A stretch of 39,296 bases of DNA from an uncultured Clostridia bacterium (GCA_947643415.1 CANRWA010000035.1:1-39296); one strand, 5' to 3'. Shown: positions 19,736 to 29,079, numbered from the stretch's first letter. Made by a program: numbers and translations. Notes: generated by a model from the letters alone, not told the origin.

Positions 19736-21988
19736 GTGAAAGTAAGTGTCATTATTTCTTATCATAATGAGAAGATTTTTATCAACGAATGCCTGGACAG
19801 CCTGGAAGAGCAGATTTACAGAGATTTTGAGGCAATTGTAGTATGTGACCACATTGACGGAGAGGCGATGGAAGAACTGCGGGGGAGGCAGGTTTCTTTT
19901 CCTATGACGATAGTGGAACTCTCTGAGGGCAGCGGTGTGGCAGCAGCCCGGAATGCCGGCATCCGTGCCAGCCAGGGGGAATTTATCCTCTTCCTTGACT
20001 GCGATGATTATCTGGAGAAGACGGCACTGGATTTTATGATCCGCCGATCGGATGGCCAGGATATTGTCTATGGTCGAAAACGTGGGACATGGTACAGCCG
20101 TAAGGCATATTATGAAAATCTCCAGAAACAGGAAGAAATCAATGACGCAGAGGCAGAAGAAGAGGAAGATGACGATGAGACACAGATTGACCGTACCATG
20201 CCAGAGGTCAGGGAAAGTGATTCTGAGTGGATCAAGGTATTTTGCCATATTGTCCGTTATGGCAGCATGATCACCGGGCTTTCTGTACTGGGAGTCCTCT
20301 TTCGGAGAGAGTATATCCTTGAGAACAATGTTTTCTTTGAGGAGGGCTATAAGTATTATTCGGATCTGCCCTATATTGTTCATGCTATGTGCGGGACGGA
20401 AAAGGTTTTTGAGGTCCGCAAGATCCTTTACCACAAACGGTATCACAATGATCCCATCAATATGCCCGCCCTGAGCCAGGTTTCGGATGAGAAGACCAGG
20501 ATCATGGAGATCATGCGTGCGTATCTCACGATAAAGGAATATGTAAAAGAACATGAGGATGATAGGGCGGAGATTGCAGTGGATGGTAAATTTATCCGTT
20601 ATTACGTGAAAAAGATCGCACGCTTTTATGTGACAGCAAACGCGAAAGATTCACAGGAGGTTTATTCAGAAGCATCCAAATGCCTGCCCCTGGTCCGGGA
20701 AGAGGCAAAGAAGAGGGCAATGCTCTATTCAAGACGCCTGATGAAGCGTTCCATGAAGAGAGATACCACTGCCATTGCGAAGATGGTCCGGAAGCACAGT
20801 GCGCTTCAGACGTTCCGGAGAGTGGTTACAAAGAAGTCCGAGTGCAAGAAATATCTTTACCGCAAGATCTTTACCAAAATGAAGCTCAAAGAAGATCTTG
20901 TTATCATCGAGTCATTTTTTGGGCGGAACTATTCGGACAACCCAAAATATATCTTTGAGTATCTGAATAAGGCATATCCGGGCAGGTATAAATATGTCTG
21001 GATTCTGAATAAAAAAGAGAAGCTGCCCTATCCGGCAACCCGGATCAAACGTTTTTCTGTCCGTTATTTTTATTATATGGGAAGAGCTAAGTATTTTGTC
21101 TTTAATGTAAGACAGCCAAAGTATATTCAGAAGCGGGAAGGAACGGTATTTTTGGAGACCTGGCATGGTACGCCGCTGAAGAGGCTTGCCTTTGATATGG
21201 AGGACAATGCTTCGGCATCACCGTTTTACCGGAGATATAAGAGGGATATTTATGCCCAGACGCGTCTGTGGGATTATATGATCGCACCAAATCAGTTTTC
21301 CCTGGATGTATTCCGCAGCTGCTTTATGTTTGATGGTGAGATGCTCAGTACCGGATACCCCAGAAATGACATCCTGCATCTGGAGGAGGAGAGCAAGGCT
21401 GCCATGACGGCAGAGATCAAGAAAGAGCTGGGAATTCCGGAGGGCAAGAAGGTCATTCTCTATGCACCGACATTCCGGGATGATGAATATTATGACCATG
21501 CCCAGTATAAATTCGCCCTGCAGTTAGACCTTGACCTGCTGAGGAAAGAACTTGGGGATGAATATGTTGTACTGCTCCGTACCCATTATTTCATTGTCGA
21601 CAGCCTGGATCTTACCGCTTATGAAGGGTTTGCCTTTAATGGAAGTACCTACAATGACATTGCGAGATTATATCTGATATCAGATATTCTCATCACAGAT
21701 TATTCCTCTGTATTTTTTGATTTTGCGAACCTGCGCAGACCGATGCTCTTCTTTACTTATGATCTTGAGAAGTACCGTGATATCCTGCATGGTTTTTACA
21801 TTGATGTGGAAGAGGAACTGCCGGGGCCGATGCTGTTCACTACAGAAGAGATTGTGGATTCTATTCGCAATCTGCCAGAGGTTGTCGATAAGTACAAAGA
21901 AAAATATGATGTATTTTATGAAAAGTACTGTGGCTGGGAGGATGGTAACGCCAGCAAGAAAGTGGTTGAGGCGGTATTTGGTAAATAG
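19736..21988 (+). CDS. Two-domain GT2 / CDP-glycerol glycerophosphotransferase, copy 1
   Basis: 750 residues. The N-terminal third is a GT-A glycosyltransferase family 2 domain (VSVIISYHNEKIFINECLDS, GSGVAAARNAGI, and the metal-binding FLDCDDYLEKTAL). A Lys/Arg-rich linker leads to a TagF-type CDP-glycerol:polymer glycerophosphotransferase domain (about 385-745) with LETWHGTPLKRLAFDMED, GYPRNDIL, LYAPTFRDDEYY, LLRTHYF and LITDYSSVFFDFANLRRPM; the two His in HGTP and RTHY are expected to be catalytic. It likely adds a sugar and a polyol phosphate to a surface polymer at the membrane face. GTG start with GGAGGG upstream. First of four tandem paralogues. Confidence 0.87.
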   Translation: MKVSVIISYHNEKIFINECLDSLEEQIYRDFEAIVVCDHIDGEAMEELRGRQVSFPMTIVELSEGSGVAAARNAGIRASQGEFILFLDCDDYLEKTALDFMIRRSDGQDIVYGRKRGTWYSRKAYYENLQKQEEINDAEAEEEEDDDETQIDRTMPEVRESDSEWIKVFCHIVRYGSMITGLSVLGVLFRREYILENNVFFEEGYKYYSDLPYIVHAMCGTEKVFEVRKILYHKRYHNDPINMPALSQVSDEKTRIMEIMRAYLTIKEYVKEHEDDRAEIAVDGKFIRYYVKKIARFYVTANAKDSQEVYSEASKCLPLVREEAKKRAMLYSRRLMKRSMKRDTTAIAKMVRKHSALQTFRRVVTKKSECKKYLYRKIFTKMKLKEDLVIIESFFGRNYSDNPKYIFEYLNKAYPGRYKYVWILNKKEKLPYPATRIKRFSVRYFYYMGRAKYFVFNVRQPKYIQKREGTVFLETWHGTPLKRLAFDMEDNASASPFYRRYKRDIYAQTRLWDYMIAPNQFSLDVFRSCFMFDGEMLSTGYPRNDILHLEEESKAAMTAEIKKELGIPEGKKVILYAPTFRDDEYYDHAQYKFALQLDLDLLRKELGDEYVVLLRTHYFIVDSLDLTAYEGFAFNGSTYNDIARLYLISDILITDYSSVFFDFANLRRPMLFFTYDLEKYRDILHGFYIDVEEELPGPMLFTTEEIVDSIRNLPEVVDKYKEKYDVFYEKYCGWEDGNASKKVVEAVFGK

Positions 21989-21996
21989 GGAGCAAT

Positions 21997-24156
21997 ATGG
22001 AAGAGGCTGGAACATTGAAAATTAGTGTCATAATTCCTTATGTAAATGAGAATATATATATGGATGACTGCCTTGACAGTCTGGAGGAACAGACCTGCCG
22101 CGATTTTGAGGCGGTAGTTGTCTGCGATCACAGCAGTCAGGAAACGATAGACAGGCTTCGCAGGAGAGAGGTTTCCTTTCCCATTACGATCCTTGAACTG
22201 ACAGGACAGCGGACGGGTGTGGCGGCGGCACGCAATGCCGGAACCGGCCGGAGCAGGGGAGAATTTATCCTGTTTCTCGACTGTGATGATTATCTGGAAA
22301 AGACAGCACTGGAAGAGCTGCTGCGGTGTATGGCAGGAGATAAGGATATTGTCCGGTGTGGATTGAGGGATACCTGGTATGGCAGAGCCGTATATTATGA
22401 TAATGGTGAGGAGCTGGATGCCAGAAATAATGAGTCGGCATCCGGTCATAAGGAAGAGATGGACATGACCGTCCTTGGCCTTCTGATCCGCCGGGAGTTT
22501 TTGGCACAGCAGGATATCACTTTTGATGAGACTTACCGGTATTATGCCGATCTGCCTTATGTGGCGAGGCTTCTTGGCAGTGGTGGCAGGGTTTCCGGGA
22601 CAGAGAAGATTCTCTATCTGAAAAGAAAGCACAATGATCCTGTGAGGCTTCCTTCCCTGAGCCAGATCCCGGATGATAAGAATAAGATACAGGAAGTACT
22701 GCGGGCATACTGCCAGATGAAATCTGTCCTCTCTGGAGAAGAGGAAAATATCCTGGATGAGAAATTTATTCGGTATTTTATGAATAAGATTGCTCCCTGG
22801 TTTCTCACAGCAGAGAGAGAGGAAGCAGAGGAGGTATTTGGCCAGTTTTTACGATGCTGTCCGCTTCTTCGTGATGAGGCGGTAGGGCGTGTGCCGGCCG
22901 ATGCCAGGAAACTGTTCCGCTATGCAAAAGGGCATAGCACGGCAAAGGTCGTCAGGAAACTGCGGCGTACGCGGACGGTAAAGACATGGGGGAGAGTGAT
23001 CCGGAGCCGTGCCGCCTGCAAGAAATATCTGTACCAGAAGGTATTCCAGAAGATGAAGCTAAGGGAAAACATGGTGGTTTTCGAGAGCTTTCTCGGACGC
23101 AGTTATTCCGACAGTCCCAAATATATCTTTGAATATCTGAGTCAGAGAGAACCGGGCAGGTATCAGTGTATCTGGATACTGAACAAAAAGATATCCCTTC
23201 CTTATCCGGCAAAATGCGTCCGCAGATACAGTTTCCGATATTTTTATTATGTGGCGCGGGCGAGATACTTTGTATTTAATAACCGTCAATCCAGGGATTT
23301 CGTGAAGAGGGACGGCATGGTCTTTCTGGAGACCTGGCATGGAACCCCGCTAAAGAAACTTGCCCTGGATATGGGAGAGGTAATGGCATCCTCTCCGCTT
23401 ACCAAACAGGAGGTGTACCATCATGCCTGTGAGTGGGATTATCTCATTGCACCAAACCGGTTTTCCGCAGATATATTCCGTCGGTGTTTCCTGTACAAAG
23501 GTAAACTTCTGGAGACAGGGTATCCGAGAAATGATATCCTGCATCTTGGATCGAAGGAGAGGCAGGAGAGAGCACGTAAGACTAGAAATACTCTTGGGAT
23601 TCCGGAAGGCAGAAAGGTGATACTATATGCGCCGACATGGCGCGATGACGAATATTATGCCCCAGCGAAGCACAGCTTTCATCTGCAGATGGATCTGGGG
23701 ATGATGCAGAGGGAACTTGGTTCCGAATATGTCCTGCTGCTCCGCACCCACTATTATGTCGCTGAACGGCTGGATCTGTCAGAGTACAGGGGGTTTGTCT
23801 ATAATGTCAGTGATCATGATGACATTGCGGAGCTGTATCTGGCGGCAGATCTGTTGGTCACAGATTATTCTTCGGTATTTTTTGATTATGCTAATCTGAG
23901 GCGTCCCATCCTGTTTTTCACGTATGATCTGGAGAAATACCGTGATATCCTGCGGGGATTTTATATTGATATGGAAGAGGAACTGCCGGGACCGATGTTA
24001 TTTACGACACAGGAGATTATTGATACGATAGGGAACCTGGACCGGATGCAGGAAAGATATAAAGAGAGATATCATATATTTTATGAAAAATACTGCGGCT
24101 GGGAGGATGGTAATGCCAGCCAGAGAGTAGTAGAGACGGTATTTGGCAGAGGATAG
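21997..24156 (+). CDS. Two-domain GT2 / CDP-glycerol glycerophosphotransferase, copy 2
   Basis: 719 residues with the same plan as the preceding gene, starting eight bases after it. GT2 part: ISVIIPYVNENIYMDDCLDS, GVAAARNAGTGRSRGEF, FLDCDDYLEKTALEELL. TagF-like part: LETWHGTPLKKLALDMGE, GYPRNDILHLG, LYAPTWRDDEYYAP, LLRTHYYV and VTDYSSVFFDYANLRRPI. The two genes share long near-identical stretches (for example EELPGPMLFTT and CGWEDGNAS near the end), indicating recent tandem duplication. The GT2 domain is about 45 residues shorter in its acidic middle portion than copy 1. ATG start with AGGGAGC. Confidence 0.87.
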   Translation: MEEAGTLKISVIIPYVNENIYMDDCLDSLEEQTCRDFEAVVVCDHSSQETIDRLRRREVSFPITILELTGQRTGVAAARNAGTGRSRGEFILFLDCDDYLEKTALEELLRCMAGDKDIVRCGLRDTWYGRAVYYDNGEELDARNNESASGHKEEMDMTVLGLLIRREFLAQQDITFDETYRYYADLPYVARLLGSGGRVSGTEKILYLKRKHNDPVRLPSLSQIPDDKNKIQEVLRAYCQMKSVLSGEEENILDEKFIRYFMNKIAPWFLTAEREEAEEVFGQFLRCCPLLRDEAVGRVPADARKLFRYAKGHSTAKVVRKLRRTRTVKTWGRVIRSRAACKKYLYQKVFQKMKLRENMVVFESFLGRSYSDSPKYIFEYLSQREPGRYQCIWILNKKISLPYPAKCVRRYSFRYFYYVARARYFVFNNRQSRDFVKRDGMVFLETWHGTPLKKLALDMGEVMASSPLTKQEVYHHACEWDYLIAPNRFSADIFRRCFLYKGKLLETGYPRNDILHLGSKERQERARKTRNTLGIPEGRKVILYAPTWRDDEYYAPAKHSFHLQMDLGMMQRELGSEYVLLLRTHYYVAERLDLSEYRGFVYNVSDHDDIAELYLAADLLVTDYSSVFFDYANLRRPILFFTYDLEKYRDILRGFYIDMEEELPGPMLFTTQEIIDTIGNLDRMQERYKERYHIFYEKYCGWEDGNASQRVVETVFGRG

Positions 24157-24167
24157 GAGAGCTTGGA

Positions 24168-26363
24168 TTGGATAACAGAACAAAAGTGAGTATTGTGATC
24201 TCATATTGGAAGGGCACACAGTATCTGGAGGATTGTATCAGGTCGATAGAACAGCAGGGAGTTCCCTGTGAGATCCTTCTGGCCTGTGACAGAGGGCATG
24301 ATGATATCCCTGATCTGGTACGGGACAACCCGGATGTAAAGATAATGGAAGCCAGGGAATGCCTGCCGGAGGAGGCCGGGGAGGAGGGCAGCCTGGATCT
24401 GCCCTTGGGTGTTGCTTTCTGCCGAAATGCCGCTCTTGGCAATGCTACATCGAAGTATGTTTATTTTATAGACAGTGATGATTATCTGCTGGAGGATGCC
24501 CTGCTGCCGATGCTTGAACTGGCACAGGAAAAGCAGGCGGCTGTGGTTACCGGGAATCAGTACAGCAGTTGGTTCAGCTCCTATAATTTTGACCTGGCAA
24601 AGGCAGGGAGAGAGTCTGATCTCGCAGAGAATACAGAGCTGCATGGGGATATGCTGAGAAGAAGGTTTCCGTTCCGGATGACAGTACAGCATTTTCTCAT
24701 CCGGCGTTCCCTGATAGAAGAAAACCATATCCGGTTTGATGCCGGAAGGATTCATTACAGTGATATGGAATTTATCCTGCGTGTCCTGCAGTGCGCTGGG
24801 AGAGATGCGTGGGTTGTTAAAGACAGTTATTATGTATGCCGCCTCCACAATGACCGGATTCATCTGCCCTCTCTCAGCCAGAGAGAGGATAAAGGCTGTG
24901 CGGCAGAATTTCTGGATGCCTATCAGGCATCAATGGATCAGGTCAGGGACAGGGACCGGGAATTGGAGGCAGTATTGGACCACTGTCTGGTGCAGTTTGT
25001 CCTGTCTCATTATCCAGGCTGTATGCAGCAGTCAGTACTGCCCTCACTCCGTAAGCTCTTTTCCCAGATGCGGGACTGGAAATCCCTGACAGGGGATCTC
25101 CCATTCTGGCAGAGGAAGATGCTGGGTGCGATCCGGTCAGGGCGTTACCGGGCAGCCCGGATCTGTCACCAGTGTTATGTTGTACGGAAGAAGAAAAAAG
25201 GGGTGTTCGGGAATCGGATCCAGTGGTACCGCCTTATGGAACATCTGCTCTTTCGCAGGCTGCCTGTGCGGAAGGACTGGGTTATCCTGGAGAGTTTTTT
25301 CGGAAGGAGTTATTCTGACAGCCCCAAATACCTGTATGAGTATCTGCAGAGAAGATATGGGGATAGATACCGTTATATATGGGTGCTGAATGGCCATTCA
25401 GAGGCTCTGGACAAAAGTGGGAAACACACGGTCTGCCGTCTGGAATCCCTTCGTTATGTGTATTATATGGCAAGATGTGGTTACCGGATCTTCAATGTGC
25501 GTCAGCCATCATGGAATAAAAAGAGGGATGGCATGGTGTTTCTGGAGACCTGGCACGGAACTCCTCTGAAGAAACTTGGCTTTGATATGGAGGATGTCTT
25601 TTCCTCTGATCCGGAGTTTAAGACTGTTTTTTACAGGCAGGCGAAAGATTGGGATTTTCTTGTATCTGCCAATCCATTTTCTACCGATGTATTTGAACGT
25701 GCTTTCGGATATAGCAGGGAACGGATACTGGAATACGGATATCCGCGGAATGATATTTTGTATCATCCCGGTAAGGAGGAGATTGCGGCAGAGGTGAAGA
25801 GAGAGTTTGGTATACCAGAAGGAAAGAAAGTGATCCTGTATGCCCCCACATGGCGGGACGACCAGGTAATCACAGTAGGGCAGTACCGTTTTGAGCTTGC
25901 CCTGGATCTTGCACGGATGCAGAAAGAATTTGGACAGGACAGTGTCTTCATGCTCCGGACCCATTATTATGTGTCACAGCAATTGGATCTTTCCGCTTAT
26001 AGCGGATTTGTATACGATGGCAGCCGTTACGAGGACATATCCCGCATCTATCTGATATCCGATCTTCTCATTACAGATTATTCTTCCGTATTTTTTGACT
26101 ATGCCAATCTAAAGCGTCCGATCCTGTTTTATGCCTATGACCGTGAATCTTATGCAGATGAGATGCGGGGACTTTACATTGATATGGAACGGGAACTTCC
26201 AGGACCTGTTCTCACAACCAATGATGAACTGGTGGAGGCATTACATCATCTGGGGGAGATATCAGAAAAATATCATTCCCGGTATGAGAAGTTCTGTGAA
26301 CGGTTCTGCTGCAGGGATGATGGAACAGCTTCTGAACGGATTATAGAGGAAGTGTTTCAATAG
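24168..26363 (+). CDS. Two-domain GT2 / CDP-glycerol glycerophosphotransferase, copy 3
   Basis: 731 residues. GT2 part is the most divergent of the three (VSIVISYWKGTQYLEDCIRS, LGVAFCRNAALGNATSKYVY, FIDSDDYLLEDAL). The TagF-like part keeps LETWHGTPLKKLGFDMED, GYPRNDIL, LYAPTWRDDQ, LRTHYYV and ITDYSSVFFDYANLKRPI. The different acceptor-sugar domain suggests a distinct sugar specificity within one polymer pathway. TTG start at 24168 follows AGGAG; other nearby starts are not in frame. It lies 11 bases after copy 2. Confidence 0.86.
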   Translation: MDNRTKVSIVISYWKGTQYLEDCIRSIEQQGVPCEILLACDRGHDDIPDLVRDNPDVKIMEARECLPEEAGEEGSLDLPLGVAFCRNAALGNATSKYVYFIDSDDYLLEDALLPMLELAQEKQAAVVTGNQYSSWFSSYNFDLAKAGRESDLAENTELHGDMLRRRFPFRMTVQHFLIRRSLIEENHIRFDAGRIHYSDMEFILRVLQCAGRDAWVVKDSYYVCRLHNDRIHLPSLSQREDKGCAAEFLDAYQASMDQVRDRDRELEAVLDHCLVQFVLSHYPGCMQQSVLPSLRKLFSQMRDWKSLTGDLPFWQRKMLGAIRSGRYRAARICHQCYVVRKKKKGVFGNRIQWYRLMEHLLFRRLPVRKDWVILESFFGRSYSDSPKYLYEYLQRRYGDRYRYIWVLNGHSEALDKSGKHTVCRLESLRYVYYMARCGYRIFNVRQPSWNKKRDGMVFLETWHGTPLKKLGFDMEDVFSSDPEFKTVFYRQAKDWDFLVSANPFSTDVFERAFGYSRERILEYGYPRNDILYHPGKEEIAAEVKREFGIPEGKKVILYAPTWRDDQVITVGQYRFELALDLARMQKEFGQDSVFMLRTHYYVSQQLDLSAYSGFVYDGSRYEDISRIYLISDLLITDYSSVFFDYANLKRPILFYAYDRESYADEMRGLYIDMERELPGPVLTTNDELVEALHHLGEISEKYHSRYEKFCERFCCRDDGTASERIIEEVFQ

Positions 26364-26399
26364 AAAAGGGATTTGATTTCTGGAAATGAGGTGGTATCT

Positions 26400-27614
26400 A
26401 TGGGGAAACGGCTCTACAAGACGGCAAAAAGTGCAGTGGTCATATTTTACCGCATTATGTGTTTTATCTTCCCTGTGAAGAAAACGAGAGTGGTTTTTGA
26501 CAGCAGCCTTGGAAAAAGCTATGCCGGCAACCCACGGCATATCTATGAATGCCTTGTGGCGAATGGCTATGATATGAAGTGGGATTGTATCTGGTTTTAT
26601 GAGAAAGAAAAATATAGCATTCCAGGTATGAGCAGGCAGGTACGGTATGGAAGGCTGCGGTATCTGTATTATATGGCAACGGCTAAGATATGGGTATTTG
26701 ACAGCCGTCAGCCGGAGTTTCTTATCCGGCGGAAAGGGACCTATTATATCCAGACATGGCATGGCACCCCGCTGAAGAAGCTGGCGCTGGATATGGAAGA
26801 TGTGTTTATGGTAGGAGAGAGTGACATTGACACATATAAGGAGCTATTTGCAAAAAATGTACACACATGGGACTATCTGATCTCCCAAAACCCTTTTTCC
26901 AGCAGCACCTTCCGAAGAGCTTTTGACTTTCAGAAAGAGATGTTGGAGATCGGATATCCGCGAAACGATATCCTCTTCCGGGAAAATACTCCAGATGGGA
27001 TTCGCCGGTACAGAAAGGAACTTGGCCTGCCGCAGGATAAGAAAGTGATCTTATATGCACCCACATTCCGCGACGACGAGTATTCAGAGGATGACAGGTA
27101 TAAGTTCCAGCCACAGATTTCCTTTGGAAAGATGAGGGAAGAACTGGGGGATGAGTATGTAGTGATCGTAAAATACCACTATCTCATTATGGATTCTGTG
27201 GACTGGTCTCCTTATGAGGGCTTTATCTACCATTTTGACCAAAGCCATGATATCGCAGAATTGTTTCTGGTTTCAGATATGCTCATTACGGATTATTCTT
27301 CAGTAATGTTTGATTACAGCATACTGAACCGCCCAATGTTCTTTTTTGCCTACGATTTTTATAAATATAAAAATGAACTTCGCGGTTTTTATTTCAGTTA
27401 CCGTGGGGAGATGCCAGGACCTATCTCATCAACGACGGAGGAATTGATCCAGGACATTAAAAACTATGATCCAAAGGAATATGAAGAAAAATATCTTCAT
27501 TTCCATGAAAAATATAACTCAATTGATGATGGCGAGGCTTCGGGAAGGGTACTGGAACTGATCAATGCCCTGATTCCATGTAAGCGGCCGGATTTGTATT
27601 ATGAAAATGAATAA
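26400..27614 (+). CDS. CDP-glycerol glycerophosphotransferase, stand-alone (copy 4)
   Basis: 404 residues, only the TagF-type domain and no GT2 domain. Motifs are VVFDSSLGKSYAGNPRHIYE, IQTWHGTPLKKLALDMED, GYPRNDILF, LYAPTFRDDEYSED, VVIVKYHYLIMD (Lys replaces the Arg seen before the second His in the paralogues) and ITDYSSVMFDYSILNRPM. It resembles TagB/TarB-like single-domain enzymes, which add the first glycerol phosphate, or a terminal transferase. ATG at 26400 has GAGGTGG upstream; a TTG at 26373 is less likely. It is followed by luxS after 16 bp. Confidence 0.86.
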   Translation: MGKRLYKTAKSAVVIFYRIMCFIFPVKKTRVVFDSSLGKSYAGNPRHIYECLVANGYDMKWDCIWFYEKEKYSIPGMSRQVRYGRLRYLYYMATAKIWVFDSRQPEFLIRRKGTYYIQTWHGTPLKKLALDMEDVFMVGESDIDTYKELFAKNVHTWDYLISQNPFSSSTFRRAFDFQKEMLEIGYPRNDILFRENTPDGIRRYRKELGLPQDKKVILYAPTFRDDEYSEDDRYKFQPQISFGKMREELGDEYVVIVKYHYLIMDSVDWSPYEGFIYHFDQSHDIAELFLVSDMLITDYSSVMFDYSILNRPMFFFAYDFYKYKNELRGFYFSYRGEMPGPISSTTEELIQDIKNYDPKEYEEKYLHFHEKYNSIDDGEASGRVLELINALIPCKRPDLYYENE

Positions 27615-27630
27615 ATGGAGGGAAATAAGT

Positions 27631-28107
27631 ATGGAAACGATTTCAAGCTTTACTGTGGATCACCTGAGGCTGCTGCCAGGTGTCTATGTCAGCCGCAAGG
27701 ATTGCATTGGGCAGGATATTGTCACGACTTTCGATATCCGGATGACAAGACCGAACTTTGAACCGGTGATGAACACGGCAGAGATACATACGATGGAGCA
27801 TCTGGGGGCAACTTTTTTGAGAAACCACGAGAAATGGGGCAGTAAGGTAGTATATTTTGGTCCGATGGGCTGCCGTACCGGATTTTATCTTATCCTGGCG
27901 GGAGATCATACTTCAGAGGAGATTGTTCCATTATTGCGTGAGATGTATGAGTTTATGTCACGTTTTGAAGGGGATGTGCCAGGGGCTTCTGCTAAAGAAT
28001 GCGGCAATTATCTGGATATGAATCTGCCCATGGCAAAATATGTGGCAGGAAAATATCTGGATGAGGTTCTGAATGGGATTACACCGGACCGCCTGAAATA
28101 TTCGTGA
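27631..28107 (+). CDS. luxS: S-ribosylhomocysteine lyase LuxS
   Basis: 158-residue metalloenzyme splitting S-ribosylhomocysteine into homocysteine and DPD, the precursor of the AI-2 signal. The metal ligands are visible as His53 and His57 in EIHTMEHLGATF and Cys124 in KECGNY; Glu56 and Cys81 (GPMGCRTG) match the catalytic pair. Start at 27631 follows GGAGGG. It is co-directional with the glycerophosphotransferase genes and may share their transcript. Its substrate is made by the mtnN product encoded in this window. Confidence 0.97.
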   Translation: METISSFTVDHLRLLPGVYVSRKDCIGQDIVTTFDIRMTRPNFEPVMNTAEIHTMEHLGATFLRNHEKWGSKVVYFGPMGCRTGFYLILAGDHTSEEIVPLLREMYEFMSRFEGDVPGASAKECGNYLDMNLPMAKYVAGKYLDEVLNGITPDRLKYS

Positions 28108-28113
28108 TGAGCT

Positions 28114-28144
28114 GCACAAAAAATAAAAAACTCATCTTTTGTGC
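28114..28144 (+). terminator. Weak hairpin after luxS
   Basis: GCACAAAA (28114-28121) pairs with TTTTGTGC (28137-28144) around a 15-base loop, seven bases after the luxS stop. There is no clear T run downstream, so it would be a weak terminator. Its right arm overlaps a possible -35 box of the next gene. Confidence 0.4.
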
Positions 28145-28164
28145 TATTCCTGCATAAGTATAAT
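28137..28164 (+). promoter_or_regulatory. Possible promoter for the Met-rich gene pair
   Basis: A good TATAAT (28159-28164) is preceded at 16 bases by TTTTGT (28137-28142), a poor -35 box. It lies 35 bp before the preferred start. Confidence 0.4.
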
Positions 28165-28198
28165 AGAAACAACAATTATTGCTTGTTCAAAGGCAGGG

Positions 28199-28738
28199 AT
28201 GACGATGATAGAATGGGACAGCCGTTTGAGGGATGATCACAGTGTGCAGATTTTGAAGACGGTTATCCCATTTTTTGATGTGGCAGTGGGAGAGCGGATC
28301 GATATGGAAGGGCTTTTGTCTGCTGTCCGTCCTTTTACCCGTGGCAGGGAGCGACACATTCTGGATGTTATCCTGCAGTTTTTTCAGATGCAGCGTATGA
28401 TGGAAATGATGCAGATGGTGCAGAGTATGCAGCAGATGCAGCAATTCACCGGAGCGGCAGAGGGAGAAGACCAGGAGGGATCCGGTGCCTCCCCGGCTAT
28501 GTTTGAGATGCTGAAAGCAATGATCCCGCCAGAGCAGCAGGGCATGGCTGATATGATATCTGCTATGATGGCGATGTCCGAGCCGCCAGGAACCGGCCAG
28601 GCTCCAGAGGATGATATAGGGCGTGCGCAAGAGGAAGGGGGAGCTTCGGATATTGACATTATGCCGGAGGCAGAGAATGAGTTCGTGATGCCTGAGGATA
28701 AGCAGAAAGAGGGAGACCATGAGCCAGTCGATCTTTGA
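28199..28738 (+). CDS. Met-rich acidic protein of unknown function
   Basis: About 179 residues; family not recognised. The first 70 residues look like a folded region (WDSRLRDDHSVQILKTVIPFFDVAVG, GRERHILDVILQFF). Residues about 72-90 are an amphipathic Met/Gln helix (QMQRMMEMMQMVQSMQQMQ). Then come a flexible stretch, a second Met-rich helix near IPPEQQGMADMISAMMAM, and a long acidic tail. No signal peptide or membrane segment is obvious. Methionine clusters can bind metals or hydrophobic clients, but that is only a suggestion. Start is ATG 28199 or 28205 (AGGCAGGG upstream). The next gene overlaps by 20 bp, pointing to a translationally coupled partner. Confidence 0.72.
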   Translation: MTMIEWDSRLRDDHSVQILKTVIPFFDVAVGERIDMEGLLSAVRPFTRGRERHILDVILQFFQMQRMMEMMQMVQSMQQMQQFTGAAEGEDQEGSGASPAMFEMLKAMIPPEQQGMADMISAMMAMSEPPGTGQAPEDDIGRAQEEGGASDIDIMPEAENEFVMPEDKQKEGDHEPVDL

Positions 28739-29000
28739 GCAGTATGATATTTTCAAGACAATGCACCCAGTGAAGATCCAGGTCATGAAAGAACTGGCAG
28801 AGGATATGAAAGGTAAGGAAATGAAGGATGCAGCGCCACTTCTGATGGCAGCCACCAGTAAGCTGAAAAGCCATAACCTGTCCTTTAGTCCTGAAGAAAG
28901 TGCCGTCTTACTGGAGATCCTCACGAAAGATATGAATCCACAGGAAAAGGCAAAAGTAGAAATGATGAAAAATGTGATACGGAAGCAGAGAAGGAGATAG
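28719..29000 (+). CDS. Small helical protein of unknown function, coupled to the Met-rich gene
   Basis: 93 residues, predicted almost entirely helical and Lys/Met-rich (MHPVKIQVMKELAEDMKGKEMKD, LLMAATSKLKSHNLSFSPEESAVLLEILTKDM, ending NVIRKQRRR). The basic C-terminus contrasts with the acidic tail of the preceding protein, with which it overlaps by 20 bp, so the two may form a complex. GAGGGAG precedes the ATG. Family not recognised. Confidence 0.72.
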   Translation: MSQSIFEQYDIFKTMHPVKIQVMKELAEDMKGKEMKDAAPLLMAATSKLKSHNLSFSPEESAVLLEILTKDMNPQEKAKVEMMKNVIRKQRRR

Positions 29001-29002
29001 GC

Positions 29003-29062
29003 ATGTGTATCACGGAAGGCAGGAAGGCCGCCAAATGGTACGATATGCCGGGTACAGCATGA
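29003..29062 (+). CDS. Possible 19-residue micro-ORF
   Basis: An ATG six bases after a good AAGGAG (which overlaps the end of the preceding gene) opens a 19-codon frame reading MCITEGRKAAKWYDMPGTA. The ribosome site is the only support; it may instead be non-coding. It is immediately followed by the hairpin element at 29080-29280. Confidence 0.25.
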   Translation: MCITEGRKAAKWYDMPGTA

Positions 29063-29079
29063 AGTACGGAAACAGAAAG

